Shown: positions 31,656-39,787, counted from the first letter of the stretch. The stretch: 40,042 nt of DNA from an uncultured bacterium (GCA_949294395.1 CASFGU010000067.1:1-40042), one strand, 5' to 3'. Program-made: numbers and translations. The notes: a model not told the origin generated them from the sequence alone.

Positions 31656-33144
31656 TTACATAAAAGAAAAACTGAATAGAGAACCGGAGGAATTTGAACT
31701 TCATCTATTTAGCGCCACATATTCGGAACACTGCGGGTATTTGCATTCGAGAGAACTTTTAAAACTTCTGCCGCGCAACGGGGCTGTTTTTTATAATGAA
31801 AACGCAGGCGGAATAAAAGTTGGGAAGCACGCAGTTCTTTTCAAAATGGAATCACACAATCACCCGTGCGCTGTCGAACCGTTTAATGGAGCGGCAACAG
31901 GCATCGGCGGAATTGTAAGGGATGTGCTGGCAATGAATGCACGCCCGATTGCGCTCTGTAATTCTTTAAAATTCGGTGATGACAAAGGAATTATCGAAGG
32001 CGTTGTAGACGGAATTTCAAACTACGGAAACTGTATCGGGGTGCCGACTGTTTCAACCGAAGTTTTGTATAACAAAAGGTTTACCGAAAATCCGCTGGTG
32101 AATGTGACAGCAATCGGGATTGCAAAATTTGACGAAATTTTAACATCTTCTAATGCAAAAAACGGACAGTATCTTCTGCTTGCCGGCTCTGCCACAATGA
32201 AAGACGGCATGGGAGGTGCAAGTTTTGCTTCAAAAAAATTAAGCGATGAAAAAAAAGAGAATAAACTTTCGATACAGATAGCAAATCCTTTTATGAAGAA
32301 AAAACTTCTTGAAGCCTGTCTTGAAATTTTCAGCCGTAAACTTGTTGCAGCCTGTCAGGACTGCGGTGCTGCAGGAATTTTATCTTCTACATCCGAAGTT
32401 GCTTTTAAAAGCGGCACAGGTGTAGATATTGATATATCAAAAGTTCACACCGGAGATGCCACAATCAAAGATTTTGAAATAATGCTTTCGGAAACTCAGG
32501 AGAGAATGCTGTTTGTCGTTGATGCACACGCAATAAAGGAAATAGAAAAAATCCTCGACAGTTACGAACTGGAATATTCTGTTATCGGGAAAGTTACAGA
32601 CAGCGGGCACTACCTTGTCAGAAACGGGGAAAAAATACTTGCGGATATTCCTGTCAGTATTCTTGTAACTCCGCCCGCAGTGAACATTGATTTTACGGAA
32701 CTTCCCATCAATGACCCGCCTTTAAAAGACATTAACTCGCCTTACATTTATAATCAATATGATCACACAGTCGGAACCCGCACTCAATATCAACCGGATG
32801 AGTGTCCTCAGTTCAATTCTCTTTACTTATGGGAAGAAAAATGTTCGCTCGGAATTTATACATTTTCGTCAACCGTTAAAGACTGCCGCACATCCATCTT
32901 AAACGCCGGCGAATTCTTAAAACAGAAAGGCTTCACCCCGAAAGGCATCACAAACTGCCTCAACTTCACAAACCCTGAAATTCCTCCGACAATATCGGAA
33001 TTCAGGAAAACAATCTTTGCAATTAAAGAAGCCTGTGAGAAATTACAAATTCCGGTATGCTCCGGAAATGTTTCATTTTATAATGAGAGTTCCTCCTCAA
33101 AAATTATCAATATACCGGCGTTCACAATGCTGGGGATTAGATAA
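31642..33144 (+). CDS. purL: FGAM synthase PurL, C-terminally truncated
   Basis: PurL of the short, Thermotoga-like class: M-K-Y-Y-N-Y-I-K-E-K-L-N-R-E-P starts like the Thermotoga protein, which fixes the ATG at 31642. Catalytic residues are kept (S-E-H-C-G-Y with H30, S-H-N-H-P with H72), as are G-A-A-T-G-I-G-G-I-V-R-D and L-S-E-T-Q-E-R-M. The second half is present up to S-G-N-V-S-F-Y-N-E, but the frame stops soon after at M-L-G-I-R, giving 500 residues against about 600 in the Thermotoga class and about 740 in Bacillus. The last domain (AIRS_C of the second half) is absent, and none of the three frames after the stop shows it. Activity is doubtful unless the missing domain is encoded elsewhere. 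Confidence 0.88.
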   Translation: MKYYNYIKEKLNREPEEFELHLFSATYSEHCGYLHSRELLKLLPRNGAVFYNENAGGIKVGKHAVLFKMESHNHPCAVEPFNGAATGIGGIVRDVLAMNARPIALCNSLKFGDDKGIIEGVVDGISNYGNCIGVPTVSTEVLYNKRFTENPLVNVTAIGIAKFDEILTSSNAKNGQYLLLAGSATMKDGMGGASFASKKLSDEKKENKLSIQIANPFMKKKLLEACLEIFSRKLVAACQDCGAAGILSSTSEVAFKSGTGVDIDISKVHTGDATIKDFEIMLSETQERMLFVVDAHAIKEIEKILDSYELEYSVIGKVTDSGHYLVRNGEKILADIPVSILVTPPAVNIDFTELPINDPPLKDINSPYIYNQYDHTVGTRTQYQPDECPQFNSLYLWEEKCSLGIYTFSSTVKDCRTSILNAGEFLKQKGFTPKGITNCLNFTNPEIPPTISEFRKTIFAIKEACEKLQIPVCSGNVSFYNESSSSKIINIPAFTMLGIR

Positions 33145-33230
33145 ATTCCATCTGACTTACACAGCCAGTGTGACATGATGGACAAATCTATCAGTGTTTC
33201 CCCGCGTACAAAGCCTGTACTTATAAGAAA

Positions 33231-33367
33231 GCCCCCTTAACGGGGCGTCTGTTAACTTTTCATTAATAACCCCTCCTCGAAATCAAAGCTTCGTTGCCTC
33301 TCGCAAAACGATACTTAATCGTTCCCGTTCCCGCCATTTGTGGGGCGGGCGGCAGGGTCTCTAGGGG
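33231..33367. repeat. Cluster of palindromes after purL
   Basis: Four inverted repeats are packed in the 291-nt non-coding stretch: GCCCC/GGGGC (33231-33246), CGAA/TTCG (33278-33293), AACGAT/ATCGTT (33307-33323) and CCCGCC/GGCGGG (33330-33349), framed by CCCCT (33270) and AGGGG (33363). This looks like a mobile REP/MITE-type element or its remains. The first 85 bases after purL hold nothing else that I recognise. Confidence 0.6.
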
Positions 33368-33435
33368 AGCACAAAAATTTTAAAATTTATTACAATAAAA
33401 TACTAGCAATACCTTTAAATGAGGCTTTTATTTGA

Positions 33436-34293
33436 TTACTTTGAAACATTTTCTGCTGCTTCTTTTGCTTTTTTTCTGGCAATTAATTTATCGCCGATTT
33501 TATTTGCAAAAGGGGTAACCGCAACCGGAACTATGTATCTGTATACAAGTGCAAATATCAGCATTGATTTCAGAACACCCATACCGTTTATCTGGCTGAT
33601 AAAATTTTTAATATCGTTTTCTTCAGTCAGGTATTTGTCGAGATTTTGTGCAATGTAGTCTTTTGCTCTTAAAAGGTTTTTACCGGCTTTTTTATTAATT
33701 TTATTGGTATTGATAAATGTTTTTGCAAAGGTGTCATCATTAAATTTTGCGCCGGCGTATTTAACTGTAACTTTATCCCACCAGTTGTTGAGCTTGTTAT
33801 CAAGATAATAAGCACCGGCTGTTGAAACTACAAATGTCAACCCTTGATTGACAGCCAGTGTACGCTTTCTGTCACTGTCTAAATCTTTGTTGGAGAGGGT
33901 CTTTTTCATATACATCCCGCTGGTAATCAATGAACCGATTGCCATAAAATGTTTAAACAGGTTGTCGCTGCCTTTTACTTTGTCGGCAAATTTGTCAACA
34001 TATTTGTTATCAAATAACGGTTTTGTAAAGTGTTCAGCAATGAAATCCGTAAATTTGTTATTTTGTTTCTTAATATAATTTTCTACACGTCTAAAGAATT
34101 TTGAATCTTCAACAATCGGAGTTACAACAGTGCTTTCCTCCTTTGCAGCATCAAACATTCTCCTGCCGATTTTTCTCTCTGCATTATTGAATATTACAGA
34201 GAAGCTGCCGGTGAAGTTTTGCGCCTGAGTACGATTGTTATTGTTATATCTGTTAAAGTTATTTGTGGTATTTGTATTGAGGGTTATGTTCAT
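33436..34293 (-). CDS. Membrane protein of unknown function, second of a pair
   Basis: A 285-residue protein. A polar N/T-rich start (residues 1-25) leads to Q-N-F-T-G-S-F-S, then a charged helical part. Membrane helices lie at about 113-130, 148-166 and 236-258. K-V-K-G-S-D-N (105-111) before the first helix recalls the G-L-K-G-S-K-N box of the protein at 11720-12736. The C-terminus is lysine-rich. The start codon shares one base with the stop of the upstream gene (TAATG), so the pair is translated together. The family is not recognised; it may be specific to this lineage. Confidence 0.72.
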   Translation of the reverse strand: MNITLNTNTTNNFNRYNNNNRTQAQNFTGSFSVIFNNAERKIGRRMFDAAKEESTVVTPIVEDSKFFRRVENYIKKQNNKFTDFIAEHFTKPLFDNKYVDKFADKVKGSDNLFKHFMAIGSLITSGMYMKKTLSNKDLDSDRKRTLAVNQGLTFVVSTAGAYYLDNKLNNWWDKVTVKYAGAKFNDDTFAKTFINTNKINKKAGKNLLRAKDYIAQNLDKYLTEENDIKNFISQINGMGVLKSMLIFALVYRYIVPVAVTPFANKIGDKLIARKKAKEAAENVSK

Positions 34294-35189
34294 TATTTGT
34301 TCCCTCCTTTAAAATCACTGAGTGTTTTTTTCATAAAATCATTCATACCTGCATTATGCACTGCCTGAGTATTCGTTCCTGCAGGAACATTATTTATTAC
34401 AGCAGCCGGCACAGGTTTCTTTTTCTTTTCCAGCCCGAATACATATTTAAGAACCAGAGGTATAAGAGCTATTGTAAGCATTGATCTCGGTACTGCAATA
34501 ATCCATTCCGGAATATTCTTGATAGAAAGTTCCAGAGCACTTATCTGCTGTTTTATAGCTTTCTTTTCGGCTTCTGTTGCGGCATCCGCTGCTTTATTTT
34601 TGAGTTCCGCAAGTCTTAAATACTTTTTGTTTAATATTCCCATATTAAATTTTGTATATTTAGACCTGTCCTCGCCTTCCGGAATACCGCCTTTCGGAAT
34701 AGGGAGTTTCCCTTTAGCATCTTCAAAAATCTTTTTAAGCGCCTGATCAAGAGGGGTTGTAATAACTGTAGAGAAGGCAAAACCGATTATACCTGAAGCT
34801 ATTGAGTGTCCGGAAGCGTAAATTTTATCTTCCTTATCAGTATCTTTTTTACCCGGAAGTGACATAATAGTTGCAGGTCTTACGATACCGGCAAGCAAAA
34901 ATGCCATCAGGGCGCTGCAGCCAATATTGTGCGCATGCGCATATCTTAAGAATTTGTCAAACCATTTTTTATTAAACAGCCCGCCGCCGCTGTTTGCAGA
35001 AGGTACATTAAAACAATTAGCGGCAGCCTCACTCATTCTGGTTAAGCCACCGCTAAATGTCACACTTTTATCCGCGTTATTTTTTTCACACAAACCCGCA
35101 CTCTTCTCTTTAAATATTTGCGGGCCTCGATGAACCGTAAAATATCCCTGTTTTCGGGTAATGTCATATTTAATAGAATTTGTTTTCAT
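34293..35189 (-). CDS. Membrane protein of unknown function, first of a pair
   Basis: A 298-residue protein whose N-terminal 50 residues are polar and contain S-V-T-F-S-G-G, followed by membrane helices at about 86-105, 128-148 and 223-243, with a charged loop (170-215) between the last two. A Pro-rich, polar tail follows the last helix. The spacing of helices and loops matches that of the next gene, suggesting a diverged tandem duplication. A GGTGGGA ribosome site precedes the ATG. A TAGCAA box lies 59 nt upstream with a less clear -10. Not recognised. Confidence 0.72.
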   Translation of the reverse strand: MKTNSIKYDITRKQGYFTVHRGPQIFKEKSAGLCEKNNADKSVTFSGGLTRMSEAAANCFNVPSANSGGGLFNKKWFDKFLRYAHAHNIGCSALMAFLLAGIVRPATIMSLPGKKDTDKEDKIYASGHSIASGIIGFAFSTVITTPLDQALKKIFEDAKGKLPIPKGGIPEGEDRSKYTKFNMGILNKKYLRLAELKNKAADAATEAEKKAIKQQISALELSIKNIPEWIIAVPRSMLTIALIPLVLKYVFGLEKKKKPVPAAVINNVPAGTNTQAVHNAGMNDFMKKTLSDFKGGNK

Positions 35190-35372
35190 GTCCCACCAAA
35201 GTTTTTAATGTCTTGTACATTTATTTTAAATCAAAGAAAAAAAATTTTTGCTAGCATTTTTAAAAATTTTACAAATTTTTTATTAAAAATACCGCAAATA
35301 ATTTATAATACTGAAAAATATCAGCTTTTCAAATCTTAACATTTAGTGTAAAATAAACACTTTATATATCCA

Positions 35373-36203
35373 TTACATATCCAGAGCTAAGTCAAGCGTT
35401 GGAGCCTTGGCAACAATTGCGCTTGATGAAATTATATCAACCCCGCAGGCAGCGATAGCCTCGACGGTAGAAAGATTAACATTTCCGCTGGCTTCAACAA
35501 TTGCCCTGTGATTAATATATTCACATGCCTGTTTCATGGTGTCAAGCTCCATATTATCAAGCATAATAATATCAGCCCCTACAGAAACAGCCTCCTTTAC
35601 CTGCTCAAAAGTATCGCATTCAACTTCTATTTTGTGTGTAAAAGAAATTTTACCGCGGAGTTTGTTTACAGCTTTTGTAATACTTCCGGCAAGACGTATA
35701 TGATTATCCTTAATCATCGCGCAGTCAGAAAGGTTAAACCTGTGGAGATGACCGCCGCCTGTGAATACTGCATACTTTTCAAACGGTCTGAAATTAGGAG
35801 TAGTTTTTCTTGTATCGGCAATTTTTGCAGGGTAAGACCCGATTGCATCCTGATATTTTCTTGTTTCTGTTGCAATCCCGCTCATTCGCTGGGCATAATT
35901 CAGCGCAACACGCTCTCCCATAAGAAGGTACTTTGCCGGGCCTTTCAAATCCGCAATTTTATCTCCTTTTTTAATCTCATCTCCGTCTTGAAAATAGAAT
36001 TTTATTTCAACTTCTGGAGAAAGGATTTTAAAAACAGTTTTAAAAACTTCGCACCCGCAGAGGATTCCATCGCTTCTTGTATTCAATTCAGCAGAAAGAA
36101 TGTCGTCCTCTTCAGCCAGATTTTCAGTTGTAATATCACCGAATCCTATATCTTCTTCCAGGGCTCTTTTTACGTGATCCTCTATATAAAAATTACTTAA
36201 CAA
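35373..36203 (-). CDS. nadC: Quinolinate phosphoribosyltransferase
   Basis: Converts quinolinate and PRPP to nicotinate mononucleotide in de novo NAD synthesis. Motifs: R-A-L-E-E-D-I-G-F-G-D-I-T near residue 10, R-M-S-G-I-A-T near 98, D-T-R-K-T-T-P near 125 and G-G-G-H-L-H-R-F-N-L-S-D-x-x-M-I-K-D-N-H near 148. The length, 276, is usual. I chose a TTG start at 36203: it has AAGGAG 9-10 nt upstream and gives the normal N-terminus, while an ATG at 36254 has no ribosome site and would overlap nadB by 62 nt. It overlaps the nadB end by 11 nt, so both are translated together. Confidence 0.9.
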   Translation of the reverse strand: MLSNFYIEDHVKRALEEDIGFGDITTENLAEEDDILSAELNTRSDGILCGCEVFKTVFKILSPEVEIKFYFQDGDEIKKGDKIADLKGPAKYLLMGERVALNYAQRMSGIATETRKYQDAIGSYPAKIADTRKTTPNFRPFEKYAVFTGGGHLHRFNLSDCAMIKDNHIRLAGSITKAVNKLRGKISFTHKIEVECDTFEQVKEAVSVGADIIMLDNMELDTMKQACEYINHRAIVEASGNVNLSTVEAIAACGVDIISSSAIVAKAPTLDLALDM

Positions 36204-37809
36204 AACAGAGTTCTCCTTCTTTTTTAGTAAAACATGTGTGAACACATTCTTCATTTGTATTCAAATAATCCAGTCTGTAATGAGCCCCGCGGGATTCTTT
36301 CCTCCTCAAGGCTGATATTACAATTAATCTTGCAACGGTGAGCATATTTTTAAACTCATATTCCTGCTTGCTCAGACATTTTTTCTTCCGCGGGAATTTT
36401 TCTTTCAACCCGTCCAGCTTTTCAAGCGCGGTCATTAAAGTTTTCTCGCTTCTCAAAATTCCGACATACTCCCACATGATTGACTGGAGTTCTTTTTTTA
36501 GTTCCGGAATATTCAATTCATCAGAATCTATATCTTCAGAATAAGTGTCAATAAGAGTTTTTATATCAGCATCAATCTGTTTCGGAGCATCCAGATTAGC
36601 GTTCTTAAGAAACTCTGCAGCCTTATAGGCACATACAACGCATTCCAGAATAGAATTGCTGGCAAGCCTGTTCCCGCCGTGGAGCCCTGTAGATGCAGCC
36701 TCACCTATTGCATAAAGTCCTTTTAATGAAGTTCTGCCCTCAACATCTGTTTTAATCCCGCCCATAAAGTAGTGTGCGGCAGGCGCTACCGGTATGAAAT
36801 CGTGTGCTATATCAATTCCGTTTTCAGCACATTTTTTTGTAATATTCGGGAAGCGGTGCTCAAGTGTTTCTTTATCAAGACAGGCAGCATTCAGGTAAAC
36901 GCAATTCGTATGATTTTCAAGCATTTCGTTAAAGTTTGCACGGGTTACAATATCCCGCGGAGCAAGCTCTCTGCGCTCATCATACTTTTGCATAAATTCC
37001 ACCCCGTCAGCATCAACCAGTTTTGCCCCCTCACCCCTGACGGCTTCCGAAATTAAGAACCGGTTTTCCTCGCCGTCAATTGCAAGGGCTGTCGGATGGA
37101 ACTGCACAAATTCCATATCCTGCATAACAGCGCCGGCATTATAAGCAAGCGCAAGCCCGTCACCGGTAGCCCCTGCAGGATTTGTCGTATATTTATAAAG
37201 CTGTCCGATACCGCCTGTTGCAAGGATTATTGCTGAAGCGTATATAGTTTCGTACTCACCTGTCACATCATTATAGACAAGTATCCCTTTACATTCAGAA
37301 TTTGCATTCACAAGAAGTTCTAGAGCCATAGTCTGCTCGTAAATTTCAATGTTGCTGTTTTCAGCAACTTTTTTACATAAAGCCTGCTCAATCATTCTGC
37401 CTGTAGCGTCCCCGCCGGAGTGTAAAATTCTTCTCACACTGTGGGCCGCCTCTCTTGTAAAACACAACTGATTATTTTCATCTCTGTCAAATTCAACACC
37501 GAATTTCAAGAGGTCTTTTACCACTTTGTCAGAATTTTCCGAGATGAATTTAACAGTATTAAAGTCACTAAGACCGGCACCTGCTTTAATTGTATCGCTT
37601 ATGTGAGATTCGGTTGAATCAAGCTTATTTTCTTTCAAAACCGCAACCATGCCGCCCTGCGCATAACGTGAATTACTCTCACCCAGTTTCGATTTTGTCA
37701 GAAGTAAAATACCGTCAGGAAGTTTTGTCTGCTGTTCTATTTTAAGCGCTGCATACAAACCCGCAATACCGCTTCCTACAATTACTGCCGAATATCTTGA
37801 ATATTTCAT
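36193..37809 (-). CDS. nadB: L-aspartate oxidase
   Basis: FAD enzyme that oxidises aspartate to iminoaspartate, which NadA joins with dihydroxyacetone phosphate to make quinolinate. Signatures: V-G-S-G-I-A-G-L-Y-A-A-L near residue 11, S-R-Y-A-Q-G-G near 47, E-A-A-H-S-V-R-R-I-L-H near 115, L-A-T-G-G-I-G near 198, F-V-Q-F-H-P-T near 238, and A-A-H-Y-F-M-G-G near 348, where the active-site residues lie. The C-terminal helical domain is complete (538 residues). AAAGG precedes the ATG. nadC follows by overlap; nadA is not in the window. Confidence 0.96.
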   Translation of the reverse strand: MKYSRYSAVIVGSGIAGLYAALKIEQQTKLPDGILLLTKSKLGESNSRYAQGGMVAVLKENKLDSTESHISDTIKAGAGLSDFNTVKFISENSDKVVKDLLKFGVEFDRDENNQLCFTREAAHSVRRILHSGGDATGRMIEQALCKKVAENSNIEIYEQTMALELLVNANSECKGILVYNDVTGEYETIYASAIILATGGIGQLYKYTTNPAGATGDGLALAYNAGAVMQDMEFVQFHPTALAIDGEENRFLISEAVRGEGAKLVDADGVEFMQKYDERRELAPRDIVTRANFNEMLENHTNCVYLNAACLDKETLEHRFPNITKKCAENGIDIAHDFIPVAPAAHYFMGGIKTDVEGRTSLKGLYAIGEAASTGLHGGNRLASNSILECVVCAYKAAEFLKNANLDAPKQIDADIKTLIDTYSEDIDSDELNIPELKKELQSIMWEYVGILRSEKTLMTALEKLDGLKEKFPRKKKCLSKQEYEFKNMLTVARLIVISALRRKESRGAHYRLDYLNTNEECVHTCFTKKEGELCFVK

Positions 37810-37845
37810 ATAGCGTGCCTTTATCTTTTCTCCCTATCACAGTAT

Positions 37846-37874
37846 ATAATACTCCAAAATAATAAAAATTGCCA
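37846..37874 (-). promoter_or_regulatory. Promoter of nadB-nadC
   Basis: On the minus strand TGGCAA (37874-37869), 17-nt spacer, TATTAT (37851-37846), 37 nt before the ATG. Confidence 0.6.
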
Positions 37875-38038
37875 GCTTATACATTAATTTTTTATTAAGT
37901 TTTTAATTTTAATCCAAATTTTATTTATTAAAGTTAATAAGTTAATATTAGCAGCCGCCGGAGATTTTAAGCCGATTAAAAAGGAGACATAACATTTTAT
38001 AAATATAATAGAAAAACTACAGGCAATAAGGAGAAATT

Positions 38039-38701
38039 ATGGCACAGGTAAGAATATTATTAGTTGAAGACCATAAACTTATGAGAGTCGGACTCAAATC
38101 TTTATTTGAGGAACACAAAGAATTAGAGGTAATCTCAGAAGCACAGAGCGGCAAAGAAGCAATAGAAAATTACAAAATTTCCCATCCGGATGTTGTACTG
38201 ATGGACATAGGGCTTCCGGATATGAGCGGTATTGAAGCCGCAAAGAAAATACTTGAAATAAATAATAACGCAAAAATAATCATGCTTACTTCCCATCTTT
38301 CAGAACAGGAGGTAATGGATTCTCTGCATGCCGGAGCATGCGCTTACGTGATGAAAGATATTAACATAGAAATCTTAAAAATGATTATTAAAACAGTAAA
38401 AGAAGGGGCAATGTGGCTTGATCCGCAGGCAGTTCCTATCTTAAGAGAAAAGAACTGCGGTGTCATTCCGCCACGGCACATGTCACGGGCAATGTTCAAA
38501 GAACAGCACGCAAACCTTACGCAGAGAGAATACGAAGTTCTAAAACTCGTTGTAGACGGGAAATCAAACAACGAAATCGCACAGGAACTTACAATTTCCG
38601 AACATACAGCAAAAGCGCACGTTTGCAATATAATCCAGAAACTTGTTGTAGATGACAGAACTCAGGCTGCAGTAAAAGCCTTAAAAGAAGGACTTGTGTA
38701 G
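38039..38701 (+). CDS. NarL/FixJ-type response regulator, orphan
   Basis: A 220-residue two-domain regulator. The receiver (residues 1-120) has the acidic pair E10-D11, the phospho-acceptor Asp in V-V-L-M-D-I-G-L-P-D near residue 57, Thr in M-L-T-S near 83 and Lys in Y-V-M-K-D near 105. The C-terminal LuxR-type helix-turn-helix (about 158-218) has L-T-Q-R-E-Y-E-V-L-K-L, S-N-N-E-I-A-Q-E-L-T-I-S-E-H-T-A-K-A-H-V. No histidine kinase is adjacent. A TATAAT box ends 29 nt before the ATG without a clear -35; an unused AAAAAGGAG lies 57 nt upstream of the ATG. The real ribosome site is AAGGAG. Confidence 0.93.
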   Translation: MAQVRILLVEDHKLMRVGLKSLFEEHKELEVISEAQSGKEAIENYKISHPDVVLMDIGLPDMSGIEAAKKILEINNNAKIIMLTSHLSEQEVMDSLHAGACAYVMKDINIEILKMIIKTVKEGAMWLDPQAVPILREKNCGVIPPRHMSRAMFKEQHANLTQREYEVLKLVVDGKSNNEIAQELTISEHTAKAHVCNIIQKLVVDDRTQAAVKALKEGLV

Positions 38702-38785
38702 CGTTAAAATTTTCACCTGCTGTAGATTAAATATTTCCACAGCAGGGTTAAAAAATTTTCCTCCTCAAAATCATATATATAACCT

Positions 38786-38814
38786 AAGCAAATTTTGCAT
38801 AAAAATAGTAAAAT
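38786..38814 (+). promoter_or_regulatory. Promoter of the ankyrin gene
   Basis: AAGCAA (38786-38791), 17-nt spacer, TAAAAT (38809-38814), 24 nt before the ATG. Confidence 0.5.
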
Positions 38815-38838
38815 GTTAAAGAATTGAGGAGGAATGTT

Positions 38839-39423
38839 ATGAAAAAAATACTTGCAGCAATATTTATATTATCGGCACTCAGCATAGCAGCCACCGCGGC
38901 AGAACCTTTGAGTACTCAGGAACAGTGTATAAAACAAATTCTTGAGCAGGATGTGAGCTACAGTGCCAGAGGCTTCTTTAGCGCAATAGAGGACGGAAAT
39001 GCCGCACTTGTAAAACTATTTTTAAAATCCGGCATGAGCCCGAATACAACATACTTCAAAGTTCCTGCAATTTATATGGCAATATATTCACACCAGAATG
39101 AAATTGTTGAAATACTGCTTCAAAACGGGGTAAAACCAGACGGGGATTACACAACCGGCATAACCCCTCTTCTTGTTGCCATTAAGAAAAAAGATCCTGT
39201 AATTGTGGATACACTGATAAAATACGGGGCAAATGTCAATCTTCCCGGCGGAAACGGAAACCTGTACCCGCTGAATTATGCAATCAAAAAGAATAATGAA
39301 GCAATTGTAACAAGCCTTCTTAATGCAGGCGCAAAAACGAATGAAGATGCTCTTATTAAAGCCTTAAAAAGCAAGGACGATAATATTAAAAGTCTTGTTC
39401 TGAAAAATTTTAAAAACGAATAA
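38839..39423 (+). CDS. Secreted ankyrin-repeat protein
   Basis: A 194-residue exported protein. The signal peptide is residues 1-20 (M-K-K, hydrophobic core, then A-T-A-A). Four to five ankyrin repeats follow from about residue 45: A-I-E-D-G-N-A-A-L-V-K-L-F-L-K-S-G, then I-V-E-I-L-L-Q-N-G, then I-V-D-T-L-I-K-Y-G-A-N-V-N, then I-V-T-S-L-L-N-A-G-A-K. Such repeats bind proteins; export suggests a periplasmic or secreted role. The start is the ATG at 38839 with a perfect GAGGAGG site; an in-frame TTG 15 nt upstream is inside that site. A terminator is found 42 nt downstream. Confidence 0.85.
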   Translation: MKKILAAIFILSALSIAATAAEPLSTQEQCIKQILEQDVSYSARGFFSAIEDGNAALVKLFLKSGMSPNTTYFKVPAIYMAIYSHQNEIVEILLQNGVKPDGDYTTGITPLLVAIKKKDPVIVDTLIKYGANVNLPGGNGNLYPLNYAIKKNNEAIVTSLLNAGAKTNEDALIKALKSKDDNIKSLVLKNFKNE

Positions 39424-39464
39424 AAAATAAAACCTTGAAAATAAATATTTTTTTGCTAAACTAG

Positions 39465-39489
39465 AAGTTGCGGGAGACCGCAACTTTTT
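39465..39489 (+). terminator. Terminator of the ankyrin gene
   Basis: AAGTTGCGG and its complement around a GAGA tetraloop, followed by TTT. It also separates the ankyrin gene from the tRNA region. Confidence 0.8.
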
Positions 39490-39506
39490 AATAAATAAAA
39501 GGACAG

Positions 39507-39606
39507 GCGTGTGTAGCTCAGTTGGCCACAGTAAGTTCGCAGAACTTACGGAGTTTTAAAATTAAGCTCTATCCAACTGAAACCACAAAAAATTGAATAG
39601 TAGCAA
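39507..39606 (+). repeat. tRNA-derived repeat 1
   Basis: It opens with 19 bases identical to the 5' end of the tRNA-Arg gene at 39708 (acceptor strand, GTAGCTCAGTTGG). The rest does not follow tRNA sequence: it folds as an outer stem TCAGTTGG/CCAACTGA around hairpin GTAAGTTC-GCA-GAACTTAC and hairpin GGAGTTT/AAGCTCT. The 3' arm holds GCTCTATCCAACTGA, the reverse complement of the tRNA D-arm. It ends AGTAGCAA, as does repeat 2. It lacks anticodon and T arms and is not a working tRNA. Confidence 0.9.
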
Positions 39607-39707
39607 GCGTGTGTAGCTCAGTTGGCCATAGTAAGTTCGGAGAACTTACGGAGTTTTAAAAAATAAGCTCTATCCAACTGAAACCACAAAAAATTGAATA
39701 GTAGCAA
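39607..39707 (+). repeat. tRNA-derived repeat 2
   Basis: A 101-bp near copy of the preceding repeat, directly followed by the tRNA-Arg gene. It differs by C to T in the junction, C to G in the first hairpin loop, and a loop-length change in the A-rich loop of the second hairpin; all stems are unchanged. Confidence 0.9.
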
Positions 39708-39781
<74 letters not shown>

Positions 39782-39787
39782 AGGTTT

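Noticed and set aside
33145-33230. Frameshifted remainder of purL
   Set aside because: None of the three plus frames after the stop resembles the PurL C-terminal domain.
35508-36200. Open frame of 230 codons antisense to nadC
   Set aside because: Long, but opposite a complete nadC and with a F/I/C/S-rich shadow composition.
36204-36254. ATG start for nadC
   Set aside because: No ribosome site, deep overlap with nadB, and the TTG at 36203 gives the normal N-terminus.
39434-39460. TTGAAA and TAAACT as a promoter for the tRNA region
   Set aside because: The terminator hairpin at 39465 would end the transcript at once, so the match is probably chance.
39507-39707. Two additional tRNA genes or a CRISPR array
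   Set aside because: Both repeats have only the first 19 tRNA bases and lack anticodon and T arms. Two tandem copies without spacers are not a CRISPR.
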